A DNA stretch of 64,000 nucleotides from Streptomyces sp. NBC_00353 (GCF_036108815.1 NZ_CP107985.1:744001-808000); one strand, 5' to 3'; positions 48,601 through 56,172 are shown, counted from the first letter of the stretch. A program made the numbers and translations. Notes: a model not told the origin generated them from the sequence alone.

Positions 48601-49083
48601 CACATCACCTACAGCGCGTTCCCGCGAGCGTCACACGGCGGCGCCCCACGACCTGGACCTTCAACGAACGCTCCATGATCACAGGTCGAAGACCTCCGAT
48701 GCCCGCGACGCACGGCACCGGCACCTCGCTTCGTTGGCCAATCAGCCGAGTACGGCCCAGTGCGACGCTGTTCGGCCGCCTTGCGATGCACCGCATCTGA
48801 CGCCTTTTGTTATCCGCCCAAGGTTGCGAGACGCGCTGTTAGCCCGGCCTCTGCCGCCTGTCGAATGCGTGCCGAAGGCCGGTCGACGAGACGCCAAGCA
48901 CGGGAAGAGGAGCAGGTCAGCAGGGGTATGACACCCAACCCACCAAGCGCCTTCTAAGCGCTTGGCTTCATCGATCAGCAAGTTGTGGTGACTGCAGTGT
49001 CTGACGGCAACGTCAGCGCACTCGATCGCTTCTGAGCGGCTCTTGGGTCACTCACCGTGCTGTGTCATCGGTTTGTCGCCCAG
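48601..49083. other. Gene-free region, right part repeated at 61.4 kb
   Basis: The right part (from about 49001, CTGACGGCAACGTC, TGTCATCGGTT, CGCCCAGGCG) matches 61415-61500. I see no gene. Confidence 0.45.
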
Positions 49084-49149
49084 GCGGGCCGTTCAGTTGG
49101 TAGAACTCCTAAAGCGGGTGTCGCAGGTTCGAATCCTGCCGGGGGCACA
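49084..49149 (+). pseudogene. Degenerate tRNA-Arg(CCU), attachment-site copy 1
   Basis: A D-arm-like GTTCAGTTGGTAGAAC is followed by CTCCTAAAGCGGGTG (anticodon loop with CCU), the T arm CGCAGGTTCGAATCCTGCC and acceptor GGGGGCAC. The 5' acceptor strand and the 5' side of the anticodon stem are missing, so it cannot fold as a tRNA. The 44 bases 49106-49149 are repeated identically at 53056-53099. This is the core of an att site. Confidence 0.7.
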
Positions 49150-49154
49150 GCACT

Positions 49155-49195
49155 AAGGGCCAGTTCGGAGGCTTGATCCTCTCGAACTGGCCCTT
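49155..49195. terminator. Hairpin next to att copy 1
   Basis: AAGGGCCAGTTCG (49155-49167) pairs perfectly with CGAACTGGCCCTT (49183-49195), 15-base loop. It is a terminator for both the former tRNA and the leftward integrase. Confidence 0.65.
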
Positions 49196-49210
49196 TCGCG
49201 TGGTCACGTC

Positions 49211-49227
49211 CGTGCCACACACGTGCC
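49211..49227. repeat. CGTGCC-N5-CGTGCC pair (candidate integrase arm site)
   Basis: It lies between the att core and the 3' end of the integrase gene, where P-arm sites are expected. The same pair with the same 11-base period occurs at 47437, 52166, 52933, 58210, 59118 and (one mismatch) 62851. Confidence 0.5.
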
Positions 49228-49228
49228 A

Positions 49229-49700
49229 CTACGTCCCGGTGTTTCCCTGCCGTTGGCGGATCATCGACCCCAGCCGATCGGCGATTGCACGGTCTCGGTC
49301 GGCGGTCATGTGCTGATAGATCAGCGCGGCACGGGCGGTGCTGTGCCCCATGCGCGTCATCAGCTCACGCGTGCTCGCCCCGGCAGCGGCCAGGGTGTTT
49401 CCCGTGTGCCGTAGATCATGGAAGTGCACATCGGCAGCGATGCCCGCATCCTTGCGCGCCTTGATCCAGTCGTCCCGGAAGTTGCTGCGCCGTAACTGTC
49501 CGCCCTGGGGGCCAATGAAGACGTGGCCGTCACGGCCTGCCCCCGCATAGAGCTCCAGGTGCTCAATGACGTCGGCCAGGATCTCGTCCGGGAAGGCGAC
49601 GGGGCGGACGCCGGCCGCCGACTTCGGAGCCTTGTCGAAGAGCTTGCCGTCCTGCATCTCGGCCTGGGCGCGCTGTACCAGGACCACCCGCCCGGCAGTA
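49229..49700 (-). pseudogene. Tyrosine site-specific integrase, C-terminal catalytic part
   Basis: The frame gives AEMQDGKLFDKAPKSAAGVR, then VHFHDLRHTGNTLAAAGAST (His-x-x-Arg box), RMGHSTARAALIYQH (His box and the nucleophile Tyr) and ends RQRQGNTGT. The SAM-like N-terminal domain and the first catalytic Arg region are lost upstream of about 49700, where unrelated plus-strand TPR sequence begins. Its end lies beside the tRNA-Arg att copy, so it was the integrase of the element that used this site. It is non-functional now. Confidence 0.75.
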
Positions 49701-49706
49701 CCGACT

Positions 49707-50022
49707 GCTGGGAGAGGACCGCTTCGCCGAGAACCTCGCCCATGAAGTGATCCGGGCGGGCACGGACTTCGACGGCTCCGAACGCTCACCAATGCGCATG
49801 GCGGAAGCGCGGATCACCCTCGGCGTGGTGGCAGCCCGACAGGGCGACTTGGACCAGGCAGTCAACTACGGCGAGTGGGCGCTAAAAGGTGACCGCCAGT
49901 CTCTGCCCTCCCTGCTCATGGTCAGCCGAGAACTGGCGGCCATCGTCAACCGGGACTACGCCACGGAGGCGGCAGGCCGGGAGTACCTGGATCACCTGAC
50001 CACGCTCACTCGCACCAGCTGA
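49707..50022 (+). pseudogene. C-terminal TPR part of an XRE-type regulator
   Basis: The open frame LLGEDRFAENLAHEVIRAGT, SPMRMAEARITLGVVAARQG and SLPSLLMVSRELAAIVNRDY ending TLTRTS is the tetratricopeptide C-terminus common in Streptomyces XRE/SARP-like regulators. The HTH half is missing at the junction with the truncated integrase at about 49700. An internal ATG start is unlikely to give a functional protein. Confidence 0.6.
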
Positions 50023-50047
50023 GGGTTGTCCCGCATATAGAGACGGC

Positions 50048-50452
50048 TCATGTGCGGTTCAGCGCCATGAACACATACTCGAACCCTCCGGGCGGGGCAG
50101 CAATGAGTACGTCGCCCTCCGAGGAGGTGCACTCAACGACCATGCACGGGACCGGGTAAAAGACCCTCCGCCCATCCCCCGTGGACGCTTCCCGCACCCC
50201 TGCCGCCTGCAGATCGGCAGCTAGCACTCGCATCTCTCCCCGTCCGGGCTCCCAGGTCCACAATCCCGAGTCGATCACGAAACGTCCGTTTGTCCATCGG
50301 GACATATGCGGACTCTTCACGTAACACCCGATCTTGATCCGCCGCCCGTCGATGAGGCTCCTTGCGAGCCGTCGCTGGCCCCAGCTCGACAGTCGAACGG
50401 CCAGGACTAGGCCAAGCGAAACCCCCGCTATGAGCAACTTCAGCGAATCCAT
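50048..50452 (-). CDS. Membrane-anchored hypothetical protein
   Basis: A 134-aa protein from ATG 50452. One N-terminal membrane segment (LKLLIAGVSLGLVLAVRL) is followed by a basic patch and a beta-rich soluble domain: KIGCYVKSPHMSRWTNGRFV, IDSGLWTWEPGRGEMRVLAA, EYVFMALNRT. The domain is PH-like in layout (strand-rich, ending in a helix-like segment). The protein encoded at 54960 also has membrane segments followed by a Trp-rich strand domain, but I see no strong sequence match. Function unknown. Confidence 0.65.
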   Translation of the reverse strand: MDSLKLLIAGVSLGLVLAVRLSSWGQRRLARSLIDGRRIKIGCYVKSPHMSRWTNGRFVIDSGLWTWEPGRGEMRVLAADLQAAGVREASTGDGRRVFYPVPCMVVECTSSEGDVLIAAPPGGFEYVFMALNRT

Positions 50453-50784
50453 GCGCGCATTGAAGCAGAGAGCCTTGGGTTCAGGTTAGCCACACAGCGA
50501 TCACCGTTGACCTGCAGTTATGGGACAGCCCTTAGGGGCCTGTTACAGGTTTCTCTACCTCATCAAGTGCCCGCGCAAGCGCGGGCTGGCCCCTTGGGCC
50601 CGGCCCCTCTGCGCCTACGGCGCCGGGGCCGAGCCCCTGGGGCCGCAAGCGAGTTACGGCCCTGGAGTAGAAACCAGAACGGGCAAGTCACGGTCAGAAC
50701 GATGCCTCCGGCGGGGGATCGGCCGGCACCGGGTGGGAGGGGGCGCCGTTCCCGGCCGCGGGCACATCGTGGCGAGCGTGGTGG

Positions 50785-50934
50785 GCTCCCATCCCGTCCA
50801 CCGTCGACCCAGGCAGAGCCGAGCAGACGCGGCCCATGGCGTCCAGGTCGTTCGTCCAGTTGGGCGCTCCACCTGGACGCCATGAACCACGTCCGCTCCA
50901 CGGTGTGTGGGTCGACGGCGGACGGGATGGGAGC
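50785..50934. repeat. 150-bp imperfect palindrome (MITE/REP-like)
   Basis: The outer arms 50785-50811 and 50908-50934 match at 26 of 27 positions as an inverted repeat (GCTCCCATCCCGTCC...). An inner 13-bp pair ATGGCGTCCAGGT (50836-50848) with ACCTGGACGCCAT (50871-50883) is perfect. It would form a long cruciform or RNA hairpin. Part of it recurs at 55592-55690 and part at about 42990. The rest of 50453-51069 holds no gene I recognise. Confidence 0.7.
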
Positions 50935-51069
50935 TGGGGTGGGTTGAGGATGGTGGGGAGGTACGTGGCTTTGTTCACGATGGAAGACACCCAGGCGGCG
51001 ACTCTTTGACTGTTGTCATGAAAGCCCGGTCCATGCGACGGTCGACAACATGAACCTCTACTCAGGGAG

Positions 51070-51573
51070 TTGGCCGCCTCGCGCTGGCGTCGCCATGCAG
51101 CGTCGATACGAGGGGGCGGGCGCCCTGGTGCAGGCTGGGACGGCAGCGTTCATGGCGTTCGTGACGGCCGTCCCGAAGGGCGCCTGTTGAGTAGCCGGAG
51201 GGGTTGGTGGATCCTCGTGGAGGGCCCAGAGGAACTTCTCGGAGAATCTCGTTCGATCCTGCTCCAATCGATCCCGGTCGATGGAGGCCCGGACCAGGCC
51301 GCCGCTCAGGCTACTGAGGTGGCTCGCACCCACGTACCTGCCCGCTACGGAACCCTGAACCCTGAGGAATGCGGTCGGAGAGTATTCCGGACCACGGACA
51401 GGGAATGGCTCGTGGAGTTCACTCGTAGGACGTGGCCTGACAGCTACGCGTTCCCCACCACGAACACAGCTCTCATACGGGTCTCGATCGCCGAGCTCGA
51501 GTATGAGCAAGAGGCCCTGGAACCTGAGCGGCCTGCCAAGAAGGGCAAGTTTGGGCGTCTGGGCAAGGGCTGA
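51070..51573 (+). CDS. Hypothetical protein, start uncertain
   Basis: The frame is open for 167 aa. Coding character is clear from about 51180: GRLLSSRRGWWILVEGPEEL, ARTHVPARYGTLNPEECGRR, RDWLVEF-like REWLVEFTRRTWP and ISIAELEYEQEA-like SIAELEYEQEALEPERP, ending in a basic KKGKFGRLGKG tail. TTG at 51187 or 51070 are possible starts; neither is strong. It may have lost its original start. The sequence resembles small immunity-type proteins, but I cannot name a family. Confidence 0.5.
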   Translation: MAASRWRRHAASIRGGGRPGAGWDGSVHGVRDGRPEGRLLSSRRGWWILVEGPEELLGESRSILLQSIPVDGGPDQAAAQATEVARTHVPARYGTLNPEECGRRVFRTTDREWLVEFTRRTWPDSYAFPTTNTALIRVSIAELEYEQEALEPERPAKKGKFGRLGKG

Positions 51574-51629
51574 CTCAGAGCGAGGGCCGAACTGTCAAGG
51601 GCGCCTGGGCCGTGTGACACCAGCGGCCG

Positions 51630-51842
51630 ACACCAACAAGGGCGTACGGCGCCGATCAACGCTGAACCTCAGCGGCAGCCGGACCAGGGCTCAACGGACG
51701 TTCATCAAGGTCGGGAGAGCACCTCGATCGACCTGATAAAGATGAGGCCGCATCTCAAAGCTTGCCTCTACTCGCCGGAAACTTACGGGGCCGTGATCAC
51801 TCGCCCCAAGGCAGCTCCAGCCCAAGGCCGTTCCGCCGACCT
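51630..51842. repeat. Repeat modules shared with 56.2 and 62.9 kb
   Basis: 51630-51762 matches 56171-56304 (CGCTGAACCTCAGCGGCAG; TCGATCGACCTGATAA; GATGAGGCC). 51773-51842 matches 62885-62955 (CGCCGGAAACTTACGGGGCC; ATCACTCG; CGCCGACCTC). Both blocks are non-coding. Confidence 0.65.
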
Positions 51843-51886
51843 CACGTAGTGTCCGGCGCAGCTCTCTCGACCGGCTGGAGGACACC

Positions 51887-52159
51887 ATGACGGACCCATT
51901 GCTGATCACGCTCGCCGATGCTCTGGCGAACCTCATGGTCTCCATCGACATGACTGATGACGATGACGTTGACCCGGACGTCTGCGTGCCGTGGTTCGAA
52001 GACGTCGCACACAAGCTCAGCCAGCTCTCCGCCGATGACCAGCACAGACTTGCCCAGGTGATCCGAGAGGTGGCCGACCAGGAGCCCGATGCCCAGAGAC
52101 AGGCGGCACTCCTCGAAACGCCGGACCACCTCGGCCTCGAAGATCCGGATGATGAATGA
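51887..52159 (+). CDS. Small acidic hypothetical protein
   Basis: A 90-aa protein. ATG 51887 follows GGAGG at 6 bases. It is strongly acidic and helical: MTDPLLITLADALANLMVSI, then DMTDDDDVDPDVCVPWFEDV and LSADDQHRLAQVIREVADQE. The pattern (acidic, LxxLSxxDQxxLxxxIxEVA) occurs in short Streptomyces proteins next to restriction or immunity genes. I know no function. Confidence 0.75.
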   Translation: MTDPLLITLADALANLMVSIDMTDDDDVDPDVCVPWFEDVAHKLSQLSADDQHRLAQVIREVADQEPDAQRQAALLETPDHLGLEDPDDE

Positions 52160-52165
52160 GTAGTC

Positions 52166-52182
52166 CGTGCCCCTCCCGTGCC
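52166..52182. repeat. CGTGCC-N5-CGTGCC pair
   Basis: Seven bases after the stop of the acidic protein gene. It is followed by GTTCGGTCGGGATACAGCGG and GGGAGTCACGGAC, as in the copy at 58210. Confidence 0.5.
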
Positions 52183-52236
52183 CGTTCGGTCGGGATACAG
52201 CGGGGAGTCACGGACGCTGGCGGACAGCGGCCATGA

Positions 52237-52275
52237 GAACGGCCCCTGACCGAGTTGCCTGGTCAGGGGCCGTTC
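52237..52275. terminator. Strong hairpin beside the tRNA fragment
   Basis: GAACGGCCCCTGACC (52237-52251) pairs perfectly over 15 bp with 52261-52275, 9-base loop. A decayed version follows the tRNA fragment at 32131. Confidence 0.7.
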
Positions 52276-52281
52276 ACCTGC

Positions 52282-52340
52282 GGTGGGTGTGGGATTTGAA
52301 CCCACGGTGACATCGCTGCCACGACGGTTTTCAAGACTGT
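52282..52340 (-). pseudogene. 3' portion of a tRNA (Ser/Sec type), attachment-site remnant
   Basis: On the minus strand: anticodon loop CTTGAAA (anticodon UGA), long variable arm, T arm GTGGGTTCAAATCCCAC and acceptor ACCCACCG. The 5' half is missing. Nearly the same sequence lies in the opposite orientation at 32071-32130. It overlaps the end of the leftward membrane-protein gene. Confidence 0.6.
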
Positions 52341-52777
52341 ATGGACGGGGGAGGAACCAAGCCGGTTGGAGCACTGGCGTTGGTACCGCGCGTACACGTC
52401 GGGTGAGGGTCATGAAGGGCAAATGCCGTGACGACAGCGACCAACGCAAGCACCGCCTGGGTCTTCACCACCATCGGTTTCGCGTGATAGGCACCCCAGA
52501 CCGCAACGACAGCCAGTGCCACAAGCACCATGCCCGCGAAGGGCGGGACAGGGTCGAAGGCCGCAGGATGGACAACGTAGTCCGAAGCCTCAGGTTCACT
52601 GCCTGGTGACATGCACGGAAAGGCGGACAACGCTCCCAGGAAGACCCCGCCGATACCGAGCAGCGGAGTCAGCGCGACCATCTCGATGAGGAGGTACTTC
52701 CCTCTTGTCAGCCAGGTACGGAGGGACGCTCCCCCAGACGTGAGGTCACCCGTATCGGCACTCTGATCTTGCGGCAC
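52331..52777 (-). CDS. Hypothetical membrane protein, 3' end formed by an att site
   Basis: A 148-aa protein. GTG 52777 follows GGAGG at 5 bases. Three hydrophobic segments: LIEMVALTPLLGIGGVFLGA, FAGMVLVALAVVAVWGAYHA and TQAVLALVAVVTAFAL. The C-terminal residues PPSIQS and the TGA stop are encoded by the tRNA remnant; the stop is the former anticodon TGA. The original C-terminus may therefore have been different. Function unknown. Confidence 0.6.
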   Translation of the reverse strand: MPQDQSADTGDLTSGGASLRTWLTRGKYLLIEMVALTPLLGIGGVFLGALSAFPCMSPGSEPEASDYVVHPAAFDPVPPFAGMVLVALAVVAVWGAYHAKPMVVKTQAVLALVAVVTAFALHDPHPTCTRGTNASAPTGLVPPPSIQS

Positions 52778-52799
52778 TGCCCCTCCTTGCGCGATGGCC

Positions 52800-53055
52800 G
52801 GAGAGTACAGCAGCGAAATACAGCAACCATCGCGCCCAGCCCCGACCACCACCGGCCCTGAGCGACCGTCTGACGTGCCCGGCAGACCTCAGCGACCGTC
52901 GTGCCCATAGTTCGCATCGAGGGGCCGCGGGGCGTGCCACTTCCGTGCCAGAACGGACGGGGACTCACGGGGAATCGAGGTTCGCCAGGGTGCGCACCGC
53001 CCCACACTGCCCAAGGCAGGGATTCCCAGGTCACACCGGTGATCACCCAACCTCG
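52800..53055. repeat. Att-module remnant upstream of copy 2
   Basis: It contains TACAGCAGCGAAATACAGCAAC, then GTGCCCGGCAGACCTCAGCG, TAGTTCGCATCGAG and the CGTGCC-N5-CGTGCC pair (52933-52949), then CCCAAGGCAGGGATTCCCAG. The same series is found at 62680-62867, in part at 58150-58226, and from the CGTGCC pair onward at 59118-59240. Confidence 0.6.
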
Positions 53056-53099
53056 CTCCTAAAGCGGGTGTCGCAGGTTCGAATCCTGCCGGGGGCACA
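53056..53099 (+). repeat. tRNA-Arg(CCU) 3' end, attachment-site copy 2
   Basis: 44 bases identical to 49106-49149 (CTCCTAAAGCGGGTGTCGCA to GGGGGCACA). Only the tRNA 3' part is present. With copy 1 it brackets 3.95 kb that includes the truncated integrase. Confidence 0.75.
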
Positions 53100-53113
53100 A
53101 GCGTGGCCAGGGG

Positions 53114-53146
53114 AAACGCCCCGGGCCGGGATGGTCCGGGGCGTTT
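53114..53146. terminator. Hairpin after att copy 2
   Basis: AAACGCCCCGG (53114-53124) pairs perfectly with CCGGGGCGTTT (53136-53146). It is the usual tRNA terminator and differs in sequence from the one after copy 1, so the two att copies have different right flanks. Confidence 0.65.
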
Positions 53147-53266
53147 TGACGGCAACGACCCACAGCTGGCAAGCAGGCGACCGCTACGCGATACGGGTTG
53201 ACTGACACCCGAATCCTTCGGCATCACAACACGCTTCGGCCGATGGACGGGGCTGCTGCAGGGTTA

Positions 53267-54410
53267 CTGAGGTTTTCAGGGTGGGTTCGGTTGGGTGATG
53301 GGCAGGCCGGTGGCGGTGAGGCATCCGTTGATCAGGTGGGGCCGGAGCTGGGTTCTGCGTAACTCGCGGCGGAGTATGCGGTCGAGGTCGTCGGGTGTGT
53401 CGAACGCGGTGTTGGCCATCGCTCTCCGCAGCAGTGACCAGATTCCCTCGACGGGGTTGAGATCGGGTGCGTACGGCGGGAGGCGGATGGTGGTGAGCCA
53501 GTCGTGCTCGGCCTCGTACCGCTTCAGGCCTGCCGTCAGGTGCGTGTTGAGATTGTCCCAGACCACCACGATGGGGCCGCCGAGCTGGATGTGGGCCCGT
53601 ACCAGCAGGTCCCGGTAGTCCTTCCAGGAGAAGCTCTTGCGTGCACCCTTCAGCAGCAGGTGATCGTGGGGCCGGTATATCAGCCGGCTTGCCTCGCCGG
53701 GTTTGTAACAGCACAGGGCTGCCACCGAAGTTCGGCGGCGGGATCTGCCGCGGACCCGGATGACGGGGGTGTGCCCGCGCCGGCCCCAGGTGCGGGCACG
53801 GGGCGGCGTCATGGAGAAGCCGGCCTCGTCCTCGAAGACGATCCAGCCCCCACACGCCGCCGCGATCCTTTTACCCGCGGCCACACCTCCTTCTTCCACA
53901 GCTCGACGGCGTGATCGTCACGCTCGAGTGCTCTGCGGGCGGGTGCCTGCCAGGACCAGCCGTGCCGTTTCAGCAGCCGCCACACCGTCGCCACCGACAG
54001 ACTCAGCCGCAGCTGGCGGCGGATCACCGTCTGGACCCTGGCCAGGGTCCACCGCTCGTCCCCGAAGCCGTGCTCGGCCGGACCCTTGCCCAATTCCTCT
54101 GCCAGCACGGCGAACTGGGCATCGGTGACGGCCGGGGAGTTCGCCGGTCCGGCCGAGCGCAAGGCCTCCAACCCGCCCTCACGCCAGGCACGGCGCCAGC
54201 ATTCCACCGACCGCACACTCACCCGCAGATCCTTCGCGATCACCGCGGTCTTCTCACCCGCCGCGAACCGCCGACCGGCCTGAAGCCGAATCCCCTCACG
54301 AAACGCCCGACGCTCAGCGGTCAGGCCCCCACCCTCCGGATAACGCATACCAACGGCATACCGCAAGGATCACCAACCGTCACTACCCGACGACAACCCG
54401 AAATCCTCAG
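53267..54410 (-). mobile_element. IS630-family insertion sequence (1144 bp), apparently complete
   Basis: Inverted repeats begin CTGAGGTTTTCAGGGT at 53267 and CTGAGGATTTCGGGTT (reverse strand) at 54410. A TA flanks each end (53265-53266, 54411-54412). The right TA abuts the end of an IS3-type remnant. Confidence 0.85.
53276..54366 (-). CDS. IS630 transposase, two frames joined by a -1 frameshift
   Basis: The first frame (54366-53809) gives the paired HTH region (AGEKTAVIAKDLRVSVRSVE; GDERWTLARVQTVIRRQLRL). The second (53899-53276) gives the DDE domain: GGWIVFEDEAG with the first Asp/Glu region, VVVWDNLNTHLTAGL with the second Asp, and YAPDLNPVEGIWS with the Glu. The frames meet at CGG GTA AAA GGA, where a -1 slip on the A-run gives GGT AAA AGG and continues KRIAAACGGW. 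The fused protein would be about 350 aa, normal for IS630. All catalytic residues are present. Confidence 0.82.
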
Positions 54411-54412
54411 TA

Positions 54413-54867
54413 GGTGACAGGTGCGGTCACGCGGCCCGGAGGGCCGGTGTAGTCATGACGATCTCGAACTCGACGGGGGTCAGCCGGCCGAGCGAGGCTT
54501 GTCTGCGGCGTCGGTGGTAGGTCCTTTTCCCGGAAGATTCGCCTGGGACAGGTAGGCCGCGGCCCGGTGCAGGACCTCGTTCTCCTGCTCCAGCAGCTTG
54601 ATCCGCCGACGTGCCTCCCGTAATTCCGCGCTCTCCTGGCTGGACGTTCCGGACTTTGTCCCGTCGTCGATGTCCGCGCGGCGCACCCACTTCCACAGCG
54701 TCATCGCGTGAACTCCGAAGTCGGCGGCCACCTGCTCGATCGTCACGCCCGGGCCGCGGTTCCTCGCGACCCGCACGACATCCTCGCGGAACTCTTCCGG
54801 ATAAGGCTTGGGCACAGCGACATCCTTCCCACCCGCCCTGTAGGGCAGGCCAGTTCAGATGTCACCC
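54413..54867 (-). mobile_element. IS3-family remnant with deleted orfB
   Basis: The outer ends share GGTGACA (left GGTGACAGGTGC; right, reversed, GGTGACATCTGAAC). OrfA is intact, but only the last 20 codons of orfB remain (SLGRLTPVEFEIVMTTP). It is a deletion derivative. Confidence 0.65.
54480..54815 (-). CDS. IS3-family OrfA (HTH/leucine zipper)
   Basis: 111 aa. MPKPYPEEFREDVVRVARNR is the classic IS3 OrfA start. The HTH is VTIEQVAADFGVHAMTLWKW, and the leucine-zipper part is LREARRRIKLLEQENEVLHR. The original -1 frameshift partner OrfB is deleted: after NLPGK the other frame jumps to the orfB 3' end. OrfA alone can repress IS3 transposition in known cases. It is probably a genomic fossil. 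Confidence 0.75.
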   Translation of the reverse strand: MPKPYPEEFREDVVRVARNRGPGVTIEQVAADFGVHAMTLWKWVRRADIDDGTKSGTSSQESAELREARRRIKLLEQENEVLHRAAAYLSQANLPGKGPTTDAADKPRSAG

Positions 54868-54959
54868 GATCGTGCATCAGACCCGACATTAGAAGCTTCT
54901 TCGACAGCTGGCGTTTGTCGCTACGGCTGCGGAACCAGTTCGACGTCTGCCAGCGGGGG

Positions 54960-55580
54960 TTAGTCGGCGGGCGTCGTGCGAGCGCGAAGTCGCTCGGCGT
55001 GGCCGGCGTAGTCGGGGGTGCCCTGGGTGCCGGGGCGCTGGTCGATCCTTCCGAACCAGAGGTGCGGCGCCCACTGTTGGCACGCCTCCTCGCACGGCTT
55101 GAGGTTCGCTTCCAGGTCGATGCGGTACCGCAGTCGCGGCAGGCCTTCTCTCAGCGGTTCCGTGTCTCGCACGAACTTCCACAGCAATGGGTGATCGCGT
55201 TCCAGCTCTTCTCGCGGGCAGAGTTCGAGCGTGAACACCTTGCCGAACCGGTAGGTTCCCACGCCTTCCAGCGAGTCCCACGGCATCAGGACATCACCCG
55301 CATCGGTGATCCACCAGAATCCGACGGCGTCGAAGGCCATCGCCCAACGGCGACGCCTCCAACGGGAGAAGGTCACCGTCACGATCACGCACCCCAGGAC
55401 CAGCGCGCAATAGACCCAGATCCAGCCGCGGACACCGAGGTTCCCCTGCGCAAAGAACGTCCACGTCGCCGCGCCGATAAGACCGAACATCAACGGCGTG
55501 ACGATGAGCCAGCCATTCAGCCGACGCCGCCCATACGGTATGACGGAGGCGTCCTCGGACGGCCCATTCTCAGTGATCAC
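54960..55580 (-). CDS. Hypothetical membrane protein with PH-like domain
   Basis: About 206 aa from GTG 55580 (AGGA about 9 bases upstream). Two N-terminal membrane segments (LNGWLIVTPLMFGLIGAATW and WIWVYCALVLGCVIVTVTF) with a basic patch RWRRRRW are followed by a strand-rich domain: FDAVGFWWITDAGDVLMPWD, LEGVGTYRFGKVFTLELCPR, LPRLRYRIDLEANLKPCEEA. This is the layout of YdbT/PH-like domains. Its start overlaps a repeat element (55592-55690). Function unknown. Confidence 0.7.
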   Translation of the reverse strand: MITENGPSEDASVIPYGRRRLNGWLIVTPLMFGLIGAATWTFFAQGNLGVRGWIWVYCALVLGCVIVTVTFSRWRRRRWAMAFDAVGFWWITDAGDVLMPWDSLEGVGTYRFGKVFTLELCPREELERDHPLLWKFVRDTEPLREGLPRLRYRIDLEANLKPCEEACQQWAPHLWFGRIDQRPGTQGTPDYAGHAERLRARTTPAD

Positions 55581-55591
55581 GACTGCGGTCC

Positions 55592-55690
55592 TGGCGTCCA
55601 GGTCGTTCGTACAGTGGCGCGCTCCACCTGGACGCCAGGACCCGCGCCCGCTCCACAGACGTGTGGGTCGACGGCAGACGGGATAGGAGC
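55592..55690. repeat. Second, partial copy of the palindromic element
   Basis: It contains GGCGTCCAGGTCGTTCGT, GCGCTCCACCTGGACGCC and GTGTGGGTCGACGGCAGACG followed by GGATAGGAGC, matching 50838-50934. The left outer arm is missing. Confidence 0.65.
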
Positions 55691-55833
55691 CAGGGTGAGC
55701 CGTGGGCAAGGCTAGGTGGGCCAGCGATCCGTAACGGCTCCAGCCCAACCGCTTTCCCGACCTTGGGATAGCCTGTCCGCCTCATGGGGCCTGCGTGGTC
55801 AACACGTTGGGTGATCGCAGAAGGGGGAGCGCC

Positions 55834-56172
55834 GTGCGGGCACTGAGGAACCTCTTCAAGACGCTCGGGAGCACCCACCACGCACCCGACGACGAAACAT
55901 TTGCAGCGAACGCCCCTTGTGAGTGCTCACCAAGGTGGCCGGCGCTGGAGACCACGGCCAATGACTATGTGATCCGCGCGGTGCCGTCATCGCACTACAG
56001 CGTCATGACGAACCCCGAGATCGTGACATTCGTCGCCCGGTGCACCGGATGTCACGCCAGGTACCCCGACCCGTGGGTACTGGACGTGAACGAGCCGATG
56101 CCCTACGCCTGGGCGCGAGAGTCCGACGAGCCGACTCGTCAGAGCGCCAAGACTCCTGACATCAGCGACTGA
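55834..56172 (+). CDS. Hypothetical protein with putative zinc site
   Basis: A 112-aa protein. GTG 55834 follows GGGGGAG at about 4 bases. Cys occur in PCECSPRWPALE and in FVARCTGCHARYPDPW; the CxC and CxxC could bind one zinc. The middle is NDYVIRAVPSSHYSVMTNPE. It is soluble. Similar small Streptomyces proteins exist, with no function known. Confidence 0.65.
   Translation: MRALRNLFKTLGSTHHAPDDETFAANAPCECSPRWPALETTANDYVIRAVPSSHYSVMTNPEIVTFVARCTGCHARYPDPWVLDVNEPMPYAWARESDEPTRQSAKTPDISD

Noticed and set aside
49084..49149. Functional tRNA-Arg gene
   Set aside because: The 5' acceptor strand and the 5' anticodon-stem strand are missing, so a cloverleaf cannot form.
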